In this document: in pieces, positions 1 to 11,104 of the stretch
How positions within the stretch are numbered: position 1 is the stretch's first letter
Layout: each line of letters starts with the position of its first letter
NCBI RefSeq assembly: GCF_002878395.1
Contig: NC_061116.1
Coordinates: forward strand, 123,983,415 to 124,047,414
Reading direction: 5' to 3'
From: Capsicum annuum
Lineage: Eukaryota; Streptophyta; Magnoliopsida; Solanales; Solanaceae
Length of the DNA: 64,000 nucleotides
Position numbers and translations under genes: made by a program
Notes under the pieces: model-generated
What the model saw: the letters and a program-made list of their open reading frames with translations, nothing else
What the model was told of the DNA's origin: nothing
Database searches by the model: none

Positions 1-2784
1 TCTGACTGACATCTATGAAGCCTTTACTATACTAACTATATATATCAGGAACATTACTTTAACTACCACTAATCAATAAATATGAAAATAAATGAATTCT
101 ACATGAACTAAAGCTATCTGGAGTTCTCAAAACAAGAGAACACATCACCTACTAACTGGAAACTGCAACTATCTGATCATGATGTACGGTCTACAAATGG
201 TACCTACATTATGAACTAATGTAGCCACACAGACGTAGATGTGGATCAATACTTTTGGAATGTAGTGAGTATGCAGAGGTGAATGCAATAAGTAAAAATA
301 ATTTCATAAGAAATCATAAAACATATATGCTAAGTATATGTAAACTTACCTATAGGCAGGAATAACTGAAAGCTGAAATATATTAAAACATAAGTAACAA
401 ACATGATCTGATAAGCTGGTGCATCTCTACACTTAGTTTCTGTAAAACTTTACTTTTATGATATAAGTATAACTGAAGTTGGAATATCGTAAAATATGAA
501 TAGCAGATGAATACTGAGTCTAAAACTACATGATAGAAACTAACATAACATCAGGGATCTAAATATACAATTATACTAAGCATGAATACGTAAACATACA
601 AAACCAAACGTAACATATACTAAGCTTATCTAATTAACCAAATGACTGATTGGTGAATACTAATCATGTAAGACTAGATTGTACTTAGTGTAAATAACTG
701 GACTGATACTGTGGAGTACTATGCATATGAGATAAGGACTAATAGAACAACATGAGATAACCAAACATGAATGCATCAAAATTGTATTATCTGGGAATGC
801 AAGACCAGGCATATAACATGATTCTGAAATAGTCTTTAACCTAAAATACTGAAATACTTATAACTGAATATTACGGTCAAGCAAAACTAATCTACACACT
901 ATACTGAGTACTATAACTAAGACTGTGGGAGTTATCATCTAATTGAAATGCCCCAAATAAGCTAATTAGGGTCCAACCTACAACCCTATTGTAAGGGTGT
1001 CAATACTGTGCCACGGGTACTAACAATAGTTGTGTTGATCCCCTAAACTATTGTCCCAAAGGACTTAGGAGTAACCCTATACTATCATGAAACTCATGAG
1101 ATATTTGTCAACCTTAAACTGGAAGGAAAACATCTTAAACCTACATTGGCTACATAGTTCTATAACTCAGGGATTGCTATTAAGGATCAAACCCTCTACT
1201 GGAAGGAATGCCCCCATCCCTTGGTTTGCTCGGTGTTGAATCCTACTCCTATCTAAAATGACACTGATCATCATACTGGACTAGGCTTAACTGAATACAT
1301 AACTAACCCTGCTTACTTTACTGAATGACGTTTCTCGTCATATGACTGAAGTCATTCTCTAGATACTCAAAACTAGGTAAACAACTAAATTTTAGGTATT
1401 CATAACCCCAAGACTCGATAGTATCATGAGTAATAATATACCAAAGTTTAAAAAGAATAATAAGTAGTCATCACTCAAAATTCTTCTCCTACGCATTCCA
1501 TCAAATACATAGGGACCTTAAATTTGTGAATGGGGATAAGGAAGCATGCGAAAATATCATGGTTACAAAAATCAATTCACAACTTAGGGATTTGATATGA
1601 AGATCATAACATTCAAAATATGTATTGTCTCATTCAACTTGAAAACACATATACTCTTAACTCTACATCAAACTAATGGGGATCATGAACTTGAGCTTGG
1701 GAATATCTTAAACATGGGAAAACAAAAGGATAACATGGCTAGTTTCAAAACATGGAGTTCATCCTAAAATTAATTGAATATGATATGGAAATTTCATCAA
1801 ACATGTGGGAAGAAATAATTTAAAACATGGGGATTTTGGTTAAAAAATAATGAGTTTAGGATCTATCATGAAATTTTCTTTAATGGAGCATGGGAAGTCA
1901 AATTCATGGCATAGGGAATTCAATATCTTACATGGAATAACACATGGACTTAATTGAATTAAAAATACTGTGAAATCATGAAACTAAATCTTTCTTGAAT
2001 GTACAAAACTCCTTAATAAGAATAAAATTTCATTCTTCAATTGAAAAGAGGGTTTTGGGCTCCACGGGTAAAAGAAGACCCATGGATGAACTCCCATATA
2101 CCTTAAACCTTTAATTTAATGGAGAAACACCACCTTGAAAACTTTATTGAATTGGGAAACTTGAGTTCTTGGATTTTCTTGAAGAGAAGATAATTAATTT
2201 GGTGTTCTTGGGAGGTGGCTAGGGTTTTTCTTTAAGAGAAAAGATGAATAATAGTGTGTATAATGCTTTTGGGGACTGAAATTAAGTATTATGGCCAAAT
2301 TTAGGTGAGGGAAAGTGACCAAAGTTCCTCTATGAACTTTTGGAACTGAAACATCATGTAAAAAAACTTGGTATGACATTGGCTATCATCTTGTGTCACA
2401 ATCGCATTGGTTTATTCCCTCACATGGAAAATGTCATAACTTTTCACTGGGGTATTAGATTAAGGCAAAATTGATATCATTGAAAAGCTAATTCAATTCT
2501 CTATAATTTGGTGGTTCTTGATCTACAAAATTCTATGTATATGAAAAGTTATTCTTATTCAAATTAGAACCTTGTAGAATTAAATACCAAACAGTTGATG
2601 AATCAAAGGATCTAAGCTCAACTTTGTTCTAAGTGAATCTTATAAACATTGTTTAGCTCGAAAGCACATCAAACACAAGGATACAGATCATGAAACTTAT
2701 ATTCATATGGGAATTATTTTAATTATAACTTATACACATAGGAACTACGATTCAATGATTATCCCAAAAATACAGGGTGTTACA
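1..2784 (-). repeat. Tekay-like LTR (D0), left end outside window
   Basis: This stretch resembles the LTRs of element D over its whole length. Base 1 corresponds to about 41,500 in D, so roughly 220 bases lie to the left of the window. It ends at 2,784 with GGTGTTACA, the same kind of terminus as the other LTRs here (GGTATTACA), which places U3 at the right and gives a minus orientation. It carries the LTR module shared with B, C and D at about 205-290. No polypurine tract follows it, so it is either a solo LTR or the 5' LTR of an element whose body lies to the left. The short open frames inside it have no resemblance to known proteins. Confidence 0.7.
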
Positions 2785-2799
2785 ACATCTATTTAAGGA

Positions 2800-3340
2800 A
2801 AAAGAACCATCGATTTTTTAAAATGAGGTAAACAAATTTTATTATGCCATAGATTTCTCAAAAGATGGGCTAAGTGTGAATGTCCAAGTGCAAGGGAAGC
2901 TTATCAATTTAGATGAATAATCATAGGGTAAGATATTTGATGTACCTATAATAGGTGTGAGGACAGTTGTGAAGCAGCAACCCACAATTGAGTTCGTGAT
3001 CAATGCATCAAAGATAAGAGGAACATCAACAGTTACAATAAAAAAGAAGTTCTTGAAAGTGAGTATTATTTAGTATTTAAGTTCATCAACAAGGTACAAC
3101 TACCAAAGTCAAGAAAGAGAATAATTTCCTTTAGTGATGACTTGTTCTTGATCAAATGTCTGACTAACCCTGAATTAATAAGATAACCTACTCTTACGAT
3201 AAGCCTAAAGTTCAATGATTAAATGCTGAAGTGAATGACCTTACCAAACAGTTGTTGTATACTCACATTCCAGAAAATTCAAGAATGGAGATGCTTCTTA
3301 AGTCCTTTTCCCCCAATCCTCCCTTTGCCTGTTCCCTGTT
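2800..3340 (+). pseudogene. Decayed plant transposon-type protein fragment, plus strand
   Basis: Read on the plus strand with one frameshift near 3,060 and several stops, the sequence gives EVNKFYYAIDFSKDGLS, then GKIFDVPIIGVRTV, then KVQLPKSRKRIISF and DLFLIKCLTNPEL. The pattern (short N-terminal block, VxVxGKxIxLxE, a vP-x-x-GVR step, then LPKxxKRxxxSxxDLFLxxxL) recalls a protein common in solanaceous repeats and grouped with 'putative plant transposon proteins' (PF20167-like). That name is from memory and unchecked. The fragment begins just after the D0 LTR and breaks up after about 3,300. It is the only coding trace on the plus strand that looks real. Confidence 0.45.
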
Positions 3341-4640
3341 ATCCTCGTTCCCTCATTCACCTTATGTCAGTTTCATCACCCGATTCATATAATCGTTTTT
3401 AAAGATAGTTATTTTTATGGTGATTATTTTATCTTACTTTATTGAAACTTATTATTATGAATGGATGAATATTGTTTTATTTGTAACATTGTTCACTTTC
3501 TATTGAAAAGATAACTTTATCTTAGTGTTTCCCTAGTGGCCATGAGTTAACTAATTTGTGCTTAATTTACTCTTGGTTTATTGTTCTCACGTTTCAATGA
3601 TGCCAAAAGGATGAATACTGAGTTCATGCAATAGGGGCCAGGAACCAAGTAATTTGAGTTGCATATTTTAATGGCATGATGATATGGGGAAGTATATGAA
3701 GTGAAAGGTAAATGTGCAAGAAAATGTACTAAATGAAGGTGTATGATGAGATGGGGAGGAAATCTATGGTTTTTACTGGAAAATGAAAATAAGGGACCAG
3801 GTCCTTTTGTTGCAGGATGCTGATGGAGGAAGAATGACAATGGGAGACATTCATCTTAAGGTGGTAATCACTCTGATTACATATAATGAATGTCCATTGA
3901 TGCACATAACTGTATGGTTGGTCTATCATTATCAACAGGGTGAAATTTCTATATATAGTTTTGATGATGAGCATCTGACATCAAGGGACAAGGTCCCTAG
4001 ATGTTCAAGGTACACATTGTCTGAATATTTTTGTCCTCTTGTGTATCAAACTTATCGGTGCTATTTTGTACTAATTAGGACAGCTGGTCCACTGATCTTT
4101 CAAGCCCTAATCATCACTCAACTATAAAATAAAAAAGAGGCCTTTTTTTGTTAAATGGTTTTTCACAATTAAAAAGAGTGAAGAGAGGCAGCGAAAACAC
4201 AATTCCAACACTTTTCAAGTTCTTAGCTATTTATGTGAGATTAAATTGAAATTGTTCTTGAGTGTACTTATTTGCAACTGAACTACTAATGCTATAAGAG
4301 TATTTTTTTTCTCTTTGAGTGAAGAGTAATTATGTAGAATTTCCTAAGTATGGGGCTGATTAGAGTTAATTAGTGTAGAGATTCCTTGGTAAAGTTGCCA
4401 AGATGATCTTGTAGTTGAGTCATGATAATCTAAAGGAGCCTAGAGGTAGGCTGAAATCTGCCAATAATCCGGAGGTTAAACATAGTGGATTACTTTGGTG
4501 CTTGTGAGAGCAAGTTGTGGTTCTTACCTACTTAGGTTTCCATGTAAAGCTTCTTGTGCTTTTACTCTTCCTGCATTGTCTCTTATTTCCTGGTATTTTG
4601 TTATACTTTGCATGTGATTGATTTTGAGGGACCTAATCTG
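3341..4640. other. Unclassified plus-side repeat DNA, no gene recognised
   Basis: No convincing protein is seen. A 114-codon plus-strand frame at 3,783-4,127 has no recognisable motif. GGACCAGGTCC at 3,796 and GGACAAGGTCC at 3,988 are short near-palindromes. The last 400 bases before 4,640 read like the terminal part of a copia-type LTR (a TGTGGATTAC-like line, then GATTTTGAGGGACC and TGTGTGGTG), but no partner LTR, primer site or TSD is visible. It may belong to the same plus-strand element as the pseudogene to its left. It is not related to the Tekay LTRs. Confidence 0.3.
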
Positions 4641-4694
4641 TCACTGTGTGGTGTAACCCCTAAGGGTTCCAGCAGACGCTGTCAAAACCAATAT

Positions 4695-4794
4695 AAAATC
4701 CATCTCCCTCTGGTAACCCACATCATCCTGGTCACCCCCAATATCAAAATCCATCACCCTCTGGTAACCTACATCATTCATGATTCTTATCAGA
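4695..4794 (-). repeat. 50-bp tandem duplication in the F3 RNase H-integrase linker
   Basis: The string AAAATCCATC begins at 4,695 and again at 4,745. The following 35 or so bases (CCCTCTGGTAAC, then CATCAT) repeat with a few changes. On the minus strand the protein repeats DVGYQR-MDF twice. Other Tekay elements have this segment once, so it is a local duplication that also shifts the frame afterwards. Confidence 0.7.
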
Positions 4795-4819
4795 ATAGGA
4801 TGCAAAACCTGCCTCTCCT

Positions 4820-5335
4820 TTATCTTGGCACCCAGAGAGGACCTCTCCACCCTTGAACAGTCACACCACTATCGTCAGAGTCTAAATGACAAAATCCAAG
4901 ATTAGCCAAATGGTGCATATCCTTCACCAACCCTCGCCTCTCTTCATCAACATGAGACAAGCTCCCTATAGATAACCTACTAAGAGAAACAACAACCACA
5001 TTATCTTTACCTAGATGACAATAATGACTTATATAATAGTGCTTGTACAATATAAGCCATCTTCTTTGAATGATATTCAACTCCTTCTGGGTTAACACAT
5101 ACTGCAAACCCTTATGGTCTGAGAAGTTGTCAACATGAACCCCATACAGGTAATGGCGCAAAATCTTCAAAGTGAAAATGACCGCCAATAACTCTAAGTC
5201 TTAAGTAGGATATTTCTTCTCATTCACCATTATCTGCCTAGAAGCACATGGCATAACCTTGACCCACTGTATCAATACAAAACCAAGTCCCACACGTGAC
5301 ACATAATAATAAATATCAATTGGAGTCGTGGGTCT
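4820..5335 (-). pseudogene. F3 RNase H domain, degenerate
   Basis: This is the RNase H part of a Ty3/gypsy polyprotein, which removes RNA from the RNA-DNA hybrid during reverse transcription. The frame from 5,188 gives FTLKILRHYLYGVHVDNFSD, then HKGLQYVLTQKELN and SLSRLSIGSLSHV, matching the Tekay pattern ending in DALSRLSMGS. The N-terminal part (5,190-5,335) continues in the same direction with stops. The conserved DHKSLQY motif reads DHKGLQY. Confidence 0.8.
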
Positions 5336-5339
5336 AGGC

Positions 5340-6116
5340 CACTTCATAACCACCATAACTTTTTATAGATCCACCGTGATCCCATTACTAGAAACAACAT
5401 GACCCAAATAAGTAACAACATTCAACTAGAATTCATACTTCATAAACTTATCATACAACCGCTGATCCTTAAGGATCTGTAAAACTATACGGAGGTGATT
5501 GTCCTGATTCTCCTCTCTCTTAGAATATACAAAGATGTCATCAATAAACACAATGATAAATAAGTCCAAAAACTAATCGAATACCAGATTCATAAGATCC
5601 ACGAATGTCGCTGGTGCATTAGTCAAACCAAAGGACATACTAAAAACTCAAAATGACCATCTGGGTATGGAAAGTAGTCATGAGGATATCCACCTCCCTA
5701 ATATTCAACTAATGATAACCCAACAAAAGGTCAATCTTAGAAAAGTAATTTGCGCCCTGTAGCTGGCCAAACAGGTCATCTATCCTAGGAAAGGGATACT
5801 TTTTCTTCACTATCACCTTATTAAACTTCCAGTAATCTATACACATTTGAGGGGACCCATCTTTTTTACGCACAATGAGTACTGATGTGCCCCATGGGGA
5901 AATAATAGGAAGGATAAAATCCTTATCAAGAAGATTTTTCAGCTGCTCCTTAAGTTCTTTCAACTTAACTGAATCCATTCTATAGTGAGGGATAGAGATA
6001 GTACGAGAGTTTGGAAGAAGATTGATCCCAAAATCAATTTCTGTATTGGGAGGGACACCAAAAAGACCACCTGGAAATATTTTTGGAAATTCATTGACTA
6101 CAGGGACATATGGCAA
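5340..6116 (-). pseudogene. F3 reverse transcriptase, degenerate
   Basis: The frame 6,116-5,709 covers the N-terminal half: [16 protein letters not shown], then [34 protein letters not shown] and [11 protein letters not shown]. All are Tekay reverse transcriptase landmarks (RMCIDYRxLN, FSKIDLRSGYHQ), with a stop at HQ. The rest continues to about 5,340. The catalytic FIDD box is intact at about 5,527-5,540, with a stop shortly before it. There are several stops, so no enzyme can be made. Confidence 0.85.
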
Positions 6117-6311
6117 TGAAGAACCCTCAAAATTACACTATTTAACCCAAACTAGGTGACATAGGCACCCTTTGGAAATCAATTTTTGGGCTCTGAGATA
6201 AGAAATGAACTATCCCTTAGGCACTAGGGAACTCCCTTCCTACTAAGTCAACAGTTTATTCAAGAACAACAAACAGACCCTTTAGGTCCTACAATCAAGA
6301 GACACATAGAA

Positions 6312-6590
6312 TTAATAGAGCCAATCCATCCCCAAGATAACATTAAAATCTAACATCTCCAAGTCTATCAAATCTACCAACATCCCCCTTTCATAGGTAT
6401 ATACCACACAACCCCTATAGACTCTCCCAACTACAATAAAGTCACCAGCTGGGATAGACACATAATAAGCATTAGGAATACACTTGGGACCAAAGCCAAA
6501 ATAAATAGCCACATAAGAGGTCATATAAAAAAGGGTAGACCTAGGATCTAGCAGATAATAGACATCAGAAGAGAAAAGTTTTAGCATACA
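6312..6590 (-). pseudogene. F3 aspartic protease, degenerate
   Basis: This is the retroviral-type aspartic protease that cuts Gag-Pol. The active-site region reads LLDPRSTLFYMTSYVA, where Tekay elements usually have LLDPGSTLSFVT; the glycine after DP has become arginine. It is followed by GRVYRGC and by DFNVILGMDWL, the standard end of the domain. The frame is open for 91 codons but cut off from gag by stops on its 5' side. Confidence 0.8.
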
Positions 6591-6599
6591 ATAATAACA

Positions 6600-7939
6600 T
6601 CAGGAGTTTTCTCAGAGTCATGACTAGTAGGAAGATCGTACAAATGATTTGGACCAGTGCCAGACTAGAAGTAGCACATTTTCATGCATGAGCAGAAGAA
6701 GAAGCAACTGGGACCTTATTAGACCCAGTAGCAATATTAACGGTGGGACACCTCCTCAAAATAGGACCAAGTTGATTACATTTGAAACTCTTATTCCTCC
6801 CTCATTATAAAAAGCATGGTAGAACTAACCTTAAAACCTGCAACGATAAAATGACAGAGTTGACTAGGACCCACAAGCATGAGATTGGGCACCGTGTCCC
6901 TTAAACCCATTATTTCTCTAAAGAGGCGATAATAAGATGTCTGAGGATATGGAACACTAGCCGCAGAAAAATAAATATAATTTCCCCACTTTCTCTTAGA
7001 CCATTTCCTGCCAACTCTATGACTCTTTGGCTGGCCTCTACCCTTTTCAATATACATAGACCTCTTACCTTGTCTTTCCTCTATCACGACTTGTTTCTTT
7101 TTATCATCTTAAACATGTTGCATATACACCACAAGCCTAGAGATATCAACATAACTATTCAATAAGGAGGCCTTGCACTTTACCACTAAGTCTCGAGATA
7201 AGCCCGAAGCAAACTTTCTTATCTTAGCCCTCACACTTGACACTAGCTTAGGTTTATAACGGGACAACCAATGATATTTAAGGCATATTCTTTAACAGAC
7301 ATCCTACCTTATTTTAGATTTACAAACTTGTCAACTTTGGACTCCCTCATCTCCTGAGGAAAGAAATAATCCAGGAAGGCACCCAAAATTCATCCCATAG
7401 TGCCAACTCTACATCATCCAGCCTAGACTAATCCCACTCCTCATACCACTAATATGTCACATCCTACAACAAATAAGGGGCAAATTCTATGCCATTAAAG
7501 ACAGAATAATGTATAACCCTAAATATCTTCTCCATCTCATCCATCAAAACTTAAGGATACGCATCAACGTTAGAGTTAGTAAAGGTTAGAGGATTGAGCC
7601 TTATACACTGTTTGACTCGAGTAACCTCAAAAGAACTCACTACATTACCAGCAGGACCCAGCTAACATGACTAAGGTGTCACGAACTGGGTCAATAGATA
7701 AATAGATAGATGAAACTCAGAATTAGAAATATCTCCTTGGGGCAGTGGAACATGATCATTATGAGTTGAGGATTCTAATAAAGACTAGTAGGGATAGGTG
7801 GAACTCTACATAGGGTAGTATAATTAGGAGTTGAAGCCCAAGACTAGGTCTAAACTCTATAAGAAGGATGAGTTCCATCCATATTATCCTCAAATGGGAC
7901 AGAAGAGGTTCCCCAAGCATCAGATTTTCAAGGAGGCAT
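6600..7939 (-). pseudogene. F3 gag, degenerate
   Basis: The probable start codon is at 7,939, just inside the leader. It opens MPP and then a TGA stop where Tekay gag usually has arginine (MPPR), which fits a CGA-to-TGA change. The frame then reads KSDAWGTSSVPFEDNMDG. The nucleocapsid part lies near 6,740-6,800 and keeps only a broken zinc knuckle (CNQLGPILRRCP, with the histidine lost). A linker rich in Ala and Ser follows. Many stops lie in between, so the assignment rests on position, the MPP start, the knuckle and the adjoining protease. Confidence 0.65.
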
Positions 7940-8131
7940 GATCTGAAATTCAAAAAATTACAATTAGAGAAGATTTCAACACCCTAGACTATACATCTCA
8001 AAACTAGAACAACAAGAAAGGGAAACAATCCTAAATGTCTTGTAGCCTCACCCTCATAAATATGGTACATTACACACCTATGAAAGAGACTCTACTTGAC
8101 ACGGCTTTATGGACATCTAATTGACCATGAA

Positions 8132-8151
8132 CATAGGCTCAGATACCAACA
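8132..8151 (-). other. F3 primer binding site (initiator Met tRNA)
   Basis: The minus strand reads TTGGTATCTGAGCC immediately inside the LTR edge. The plant initiator-Met primer site is TGGTATCAGAGCC, so there is one mismatch. This fixes the inner end of the 5' LTR at 8,153 and the minus orientation. Confidence 0.85.
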
Positions 8152-8152
8152 T

Positions 8153-10325
8153 TGTCATGGCCCAAACTAGGGCTAAGTCATGATGGGTATGTTAAGTCTA
8201 CTGAGGAATAGAGATCACACCCTTTGCCTAGTTAAATAGAACATGATACACTATTCAACTAACGACTTATTAACAAATTACAAGATATTTAAAAGTAACT
8301 TAAAGTCTATGAATGCCAACAACCAATACCCAGTCAATAGTAATCCACAAAGACTTTATACGAGAAAGCAACCTACGTTGGGTCATAACCCCAACCCTTA
8401 TAATTACAATGCAAATGTAAATGTTAAGTCTTCAATTCTAATTTATCAAAGGAAACTGATGGAATAATCATGTTTTTAGGAGAATAGAAGCTCACCATAT
8501 TACCATAAACGACCGACTCTAAGATAACCTATTACTGCATAGAAAAAGTAGAAGTGCCTTTGGATCCTACATCATGTGTAGATATAGAAACTAGATACAA
8601 TTAATGGGGTGAGCACTAACATATAACTTAGGATAAGGATAAAGTAGTGCTAGTCAAAGTTTAATTTCAAACTGACTATACATGTTTATATCCATGCATA
8701 TATATATATATAGACTAGATGCTGGGGTAGGGAACAAGGTTTAGCATGAAAGAAAAACATTATCCTGCACTATGTAGCTCAACTGTCATAAACAGGCACC
8801 AACGAGCTATATGGATTAAGCTCCCCCTACTGAAAAGGCCTCAATGTATGTTAGCTGCATGAATCGGAGGTACCAAGAAAGACTAGAGGATGCCTTGGCC
8901 CCACATAAATCCTAATACAAAATATATCAATTGTATGAACTATGTACCTAGTCATCTTGACCAATCTTTACATTTGCAAATATGAGTTTCCAGTATAAGT
9001 CATTCAAGACCCACACCATCATGGTTTACCTACATAACCCCATTAAGAATAATTAAAAACAATTTTCACATAACCTATTTATTGGCCAAGATATCATACA
9101 TCAAGGCACACCACGGTATCGTCATTTCATTTAGCTTGCAAAATCATAATTATTCCATTAAAATTCCATTATCTTGGGAAAATACCTCGACCACCATTGT
9201 TCATTAAATTAGAACATAGTTAAAAAGGCCTTCAAAATCCATGTTGATTGTTTAACCCTATATGCAATGCATTAGTATAGGTGTGTAAGTCAAATAAAGT
9301 GATAATTTCATAATTAATAGCTATTTACACAGATGGGTTGAGGAAATACAATTGTTCAAAACCTATTTCCAAGTTTAAAACATCAATTTGGGGGATTACC
9401 TCAACCCTAATTACAATTCCCCTACCTATGCATCCCATTAGTTCAAAAACATTCAATTCAAAGCATGAACAACTCAAGAAAACCATAGAAAGGACATTCA
9501 AGGATCAACCATTCCAAAACCCTCAACCCATGTCAAAACCCACATTCAAATCTATATAATTAAACAATTTTAGAAATATCTTTTTCACAAAATAATATTT
9601 GGTAAAGAGTAATATGCTTGAAATGATCACAATTTTGCAGGGAATTCAGCCGTAGAAACTCTAGGCAATCAACCTAGAGAAAACCCCAATGCTATTATTT
9701 GAGAGAATTTAGGAGAAGAGAGGAGTTATTTTGGTATATTATGAATGAGAATAAGGACCCAATAAGGTTTCTAAGTCATGGGTCTTATTTGGGGAAAAGG
9801 AGAAATGCCCAAAGTACCCTTAATGACATAAATCAAAATTGCCAACCAATCATTACAGGCAACCTTACAACTTATAGGGTCCCCTTATGACTCGTGACCT
9901 CAAGTCATAGTCTGGACAATATCTATGGGAACCCACACTTGTCTATCTACGAGTCGTATCATATGACTTATACTCAGACATTACAACTTGTTTGGTCATA
10001 TTATAGGAAAAATAGAATATTTGGGCAATACTCTGGTTCTACTACGAATGGGACAATATGACTCATACGGAGTTTTTATCACTCGTTAGGATCCAATTGT
10101 AATCATAATAGAAATTGGCAAATCCACACTATTCTGACTATGATTAGGGTCCTACTACCTATAATTCCACCCTATACTCATCGAGAAAGTCATTCTCAGG
10201 TAGAAGGCTCAAAGTCTAAGAATTTTCAAAAGGACTAAAATTTTGGTCATTTCACTATATTACCATAGCGACTCAAATATTATAAGGACCAAAATAGTGG
10301 GGGATAAGATATCCTTAATTATCAA
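8153..10325 (-). repeat. F3 5' LTR
   Basis: It starts TGTCATGGCCC beside the primer site and runs to the point where the C2 integrase frame appears. It matches the F1 LTR in its first half (the segment around 8,690-9,000 and the CCATCATGG line near 9,020). The U3 part near 9,880-10,170 holds scattered TGACTCGT and TACGAGTC words. The right edge is uncertain by tens of bases because the expected TTACA end is not clear and no TSD is visible. A short TA run lies at 8,697-8,711. Confidence 0.65.
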
Positions 10326-11104
10326 ATATCCACCTGTTTCATAGGCTAAACCTTCAAGGTTGTAAGATCACCAGCGATAAATTTAATCTCCCTTATCCGA
10401 GCATATACATAGGATTTTTTGTGACGTTGAGTGGTTTTTAGCCTTTCAATAATTAACAAGAAAATTTCCATAGTATCATGTATTGAATATAGACTTATTA
10501 ATATATCTTTACAAACCTCAAACCATCCAATATGAGATCTACACCTTCTACCGTAAAGTACTTCAAATAGGGCCATCTGAATACTACAGTGGTGGTTCTT
10601 ATTGTAAACAAACTCAATCAAAGAAAAATGATCATCCCAGCTATCCTTGAAATCAATTAAAAGTTCTCTCAGCATGTTATCTAAGGTCAGAATAGTCCTC
10701 TCCATGTTACAATCTATCTATGGGTTAAAAGTTGTACTAAGATGAACTTGGGTATAGACCCATATAAAATATCTTTCAAAGGTGAGAGTTAAACTGGGAA
10801 CTTAATATAAAATAATAGTCAGAGGAACTCCATGTAATTCTACCAACTTCGAATGATAGAGTTTAGAATAATCCTCAACTAATTCTGAAATGTTAACTGG
10901 AATAAAGTGGGTTGACTTAGTCATTCAATCAAATATAATCCAAATAGAATCTTGTTGTCGATAAGGATGAGGAAACCCTATAATGATGTCCATATTTACC
11001 GTATCCTACTTCCAAGTAGTGATGTTGATTTCCTAAAGTATACTACGAGGTCTCTGGTGCACAACCTTCACTTGCTGGCAATTCGGACACCTAGCCACAA
11101 ATTC
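10326..11104 (-). pseudogene. C2 integrase core and C-terminal part, truncated
   Basis: Integrase joins element cDNA to chromosomal DNA. The part left of the LINE starts inside the zinc-binding module (EFVARCPNCQQV) and continues with the core. The frame 10,705-10,346 reads [33 protein letters not shown] and GDLTTLKV, a decayed form of the Tekay AERTIQTLEDML ... GDWVYLKV block, with the catalytic Glu present in ERT. It ends a few codons later at PMKQV, where F3's LTR begins, so the chromodomain is lost. Several stops lie between 10,706 and 11,080. Confidence 0.85.

Larger units (their letters stand above)
4640..10325 (-). mobile_element. F3: truncated Tekay-type Ty3/gypsy element
   Basis: The order on the minus strand is 5' LTR (8,153-10,325), primer binding site, gag, protease, reverse transcriptase and RNase H. 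It stops inside the link to integrase near 4,690. Integrase, chromodomain, polypurine tract and 3' LTR are missing. Its LTR start (TGTCATGGCCC) and 5' leader resemble F1 and the solo LTR inside E. On the right it abuts the integrase of C2, which is itself cut at 10,326, so F3 probably inserted into C2 and the left side was later lost or rearranged. No TSD can be tested because the left end is gone. Confidence 0.75.

Noticed and set aside
3783..4127. 114-codon plus-strand open frame
   Set aside because: No domain or motif is recognisable and its amino acid make-up looks like translated noncoding repeat; it is mentioned only in the description of the region.
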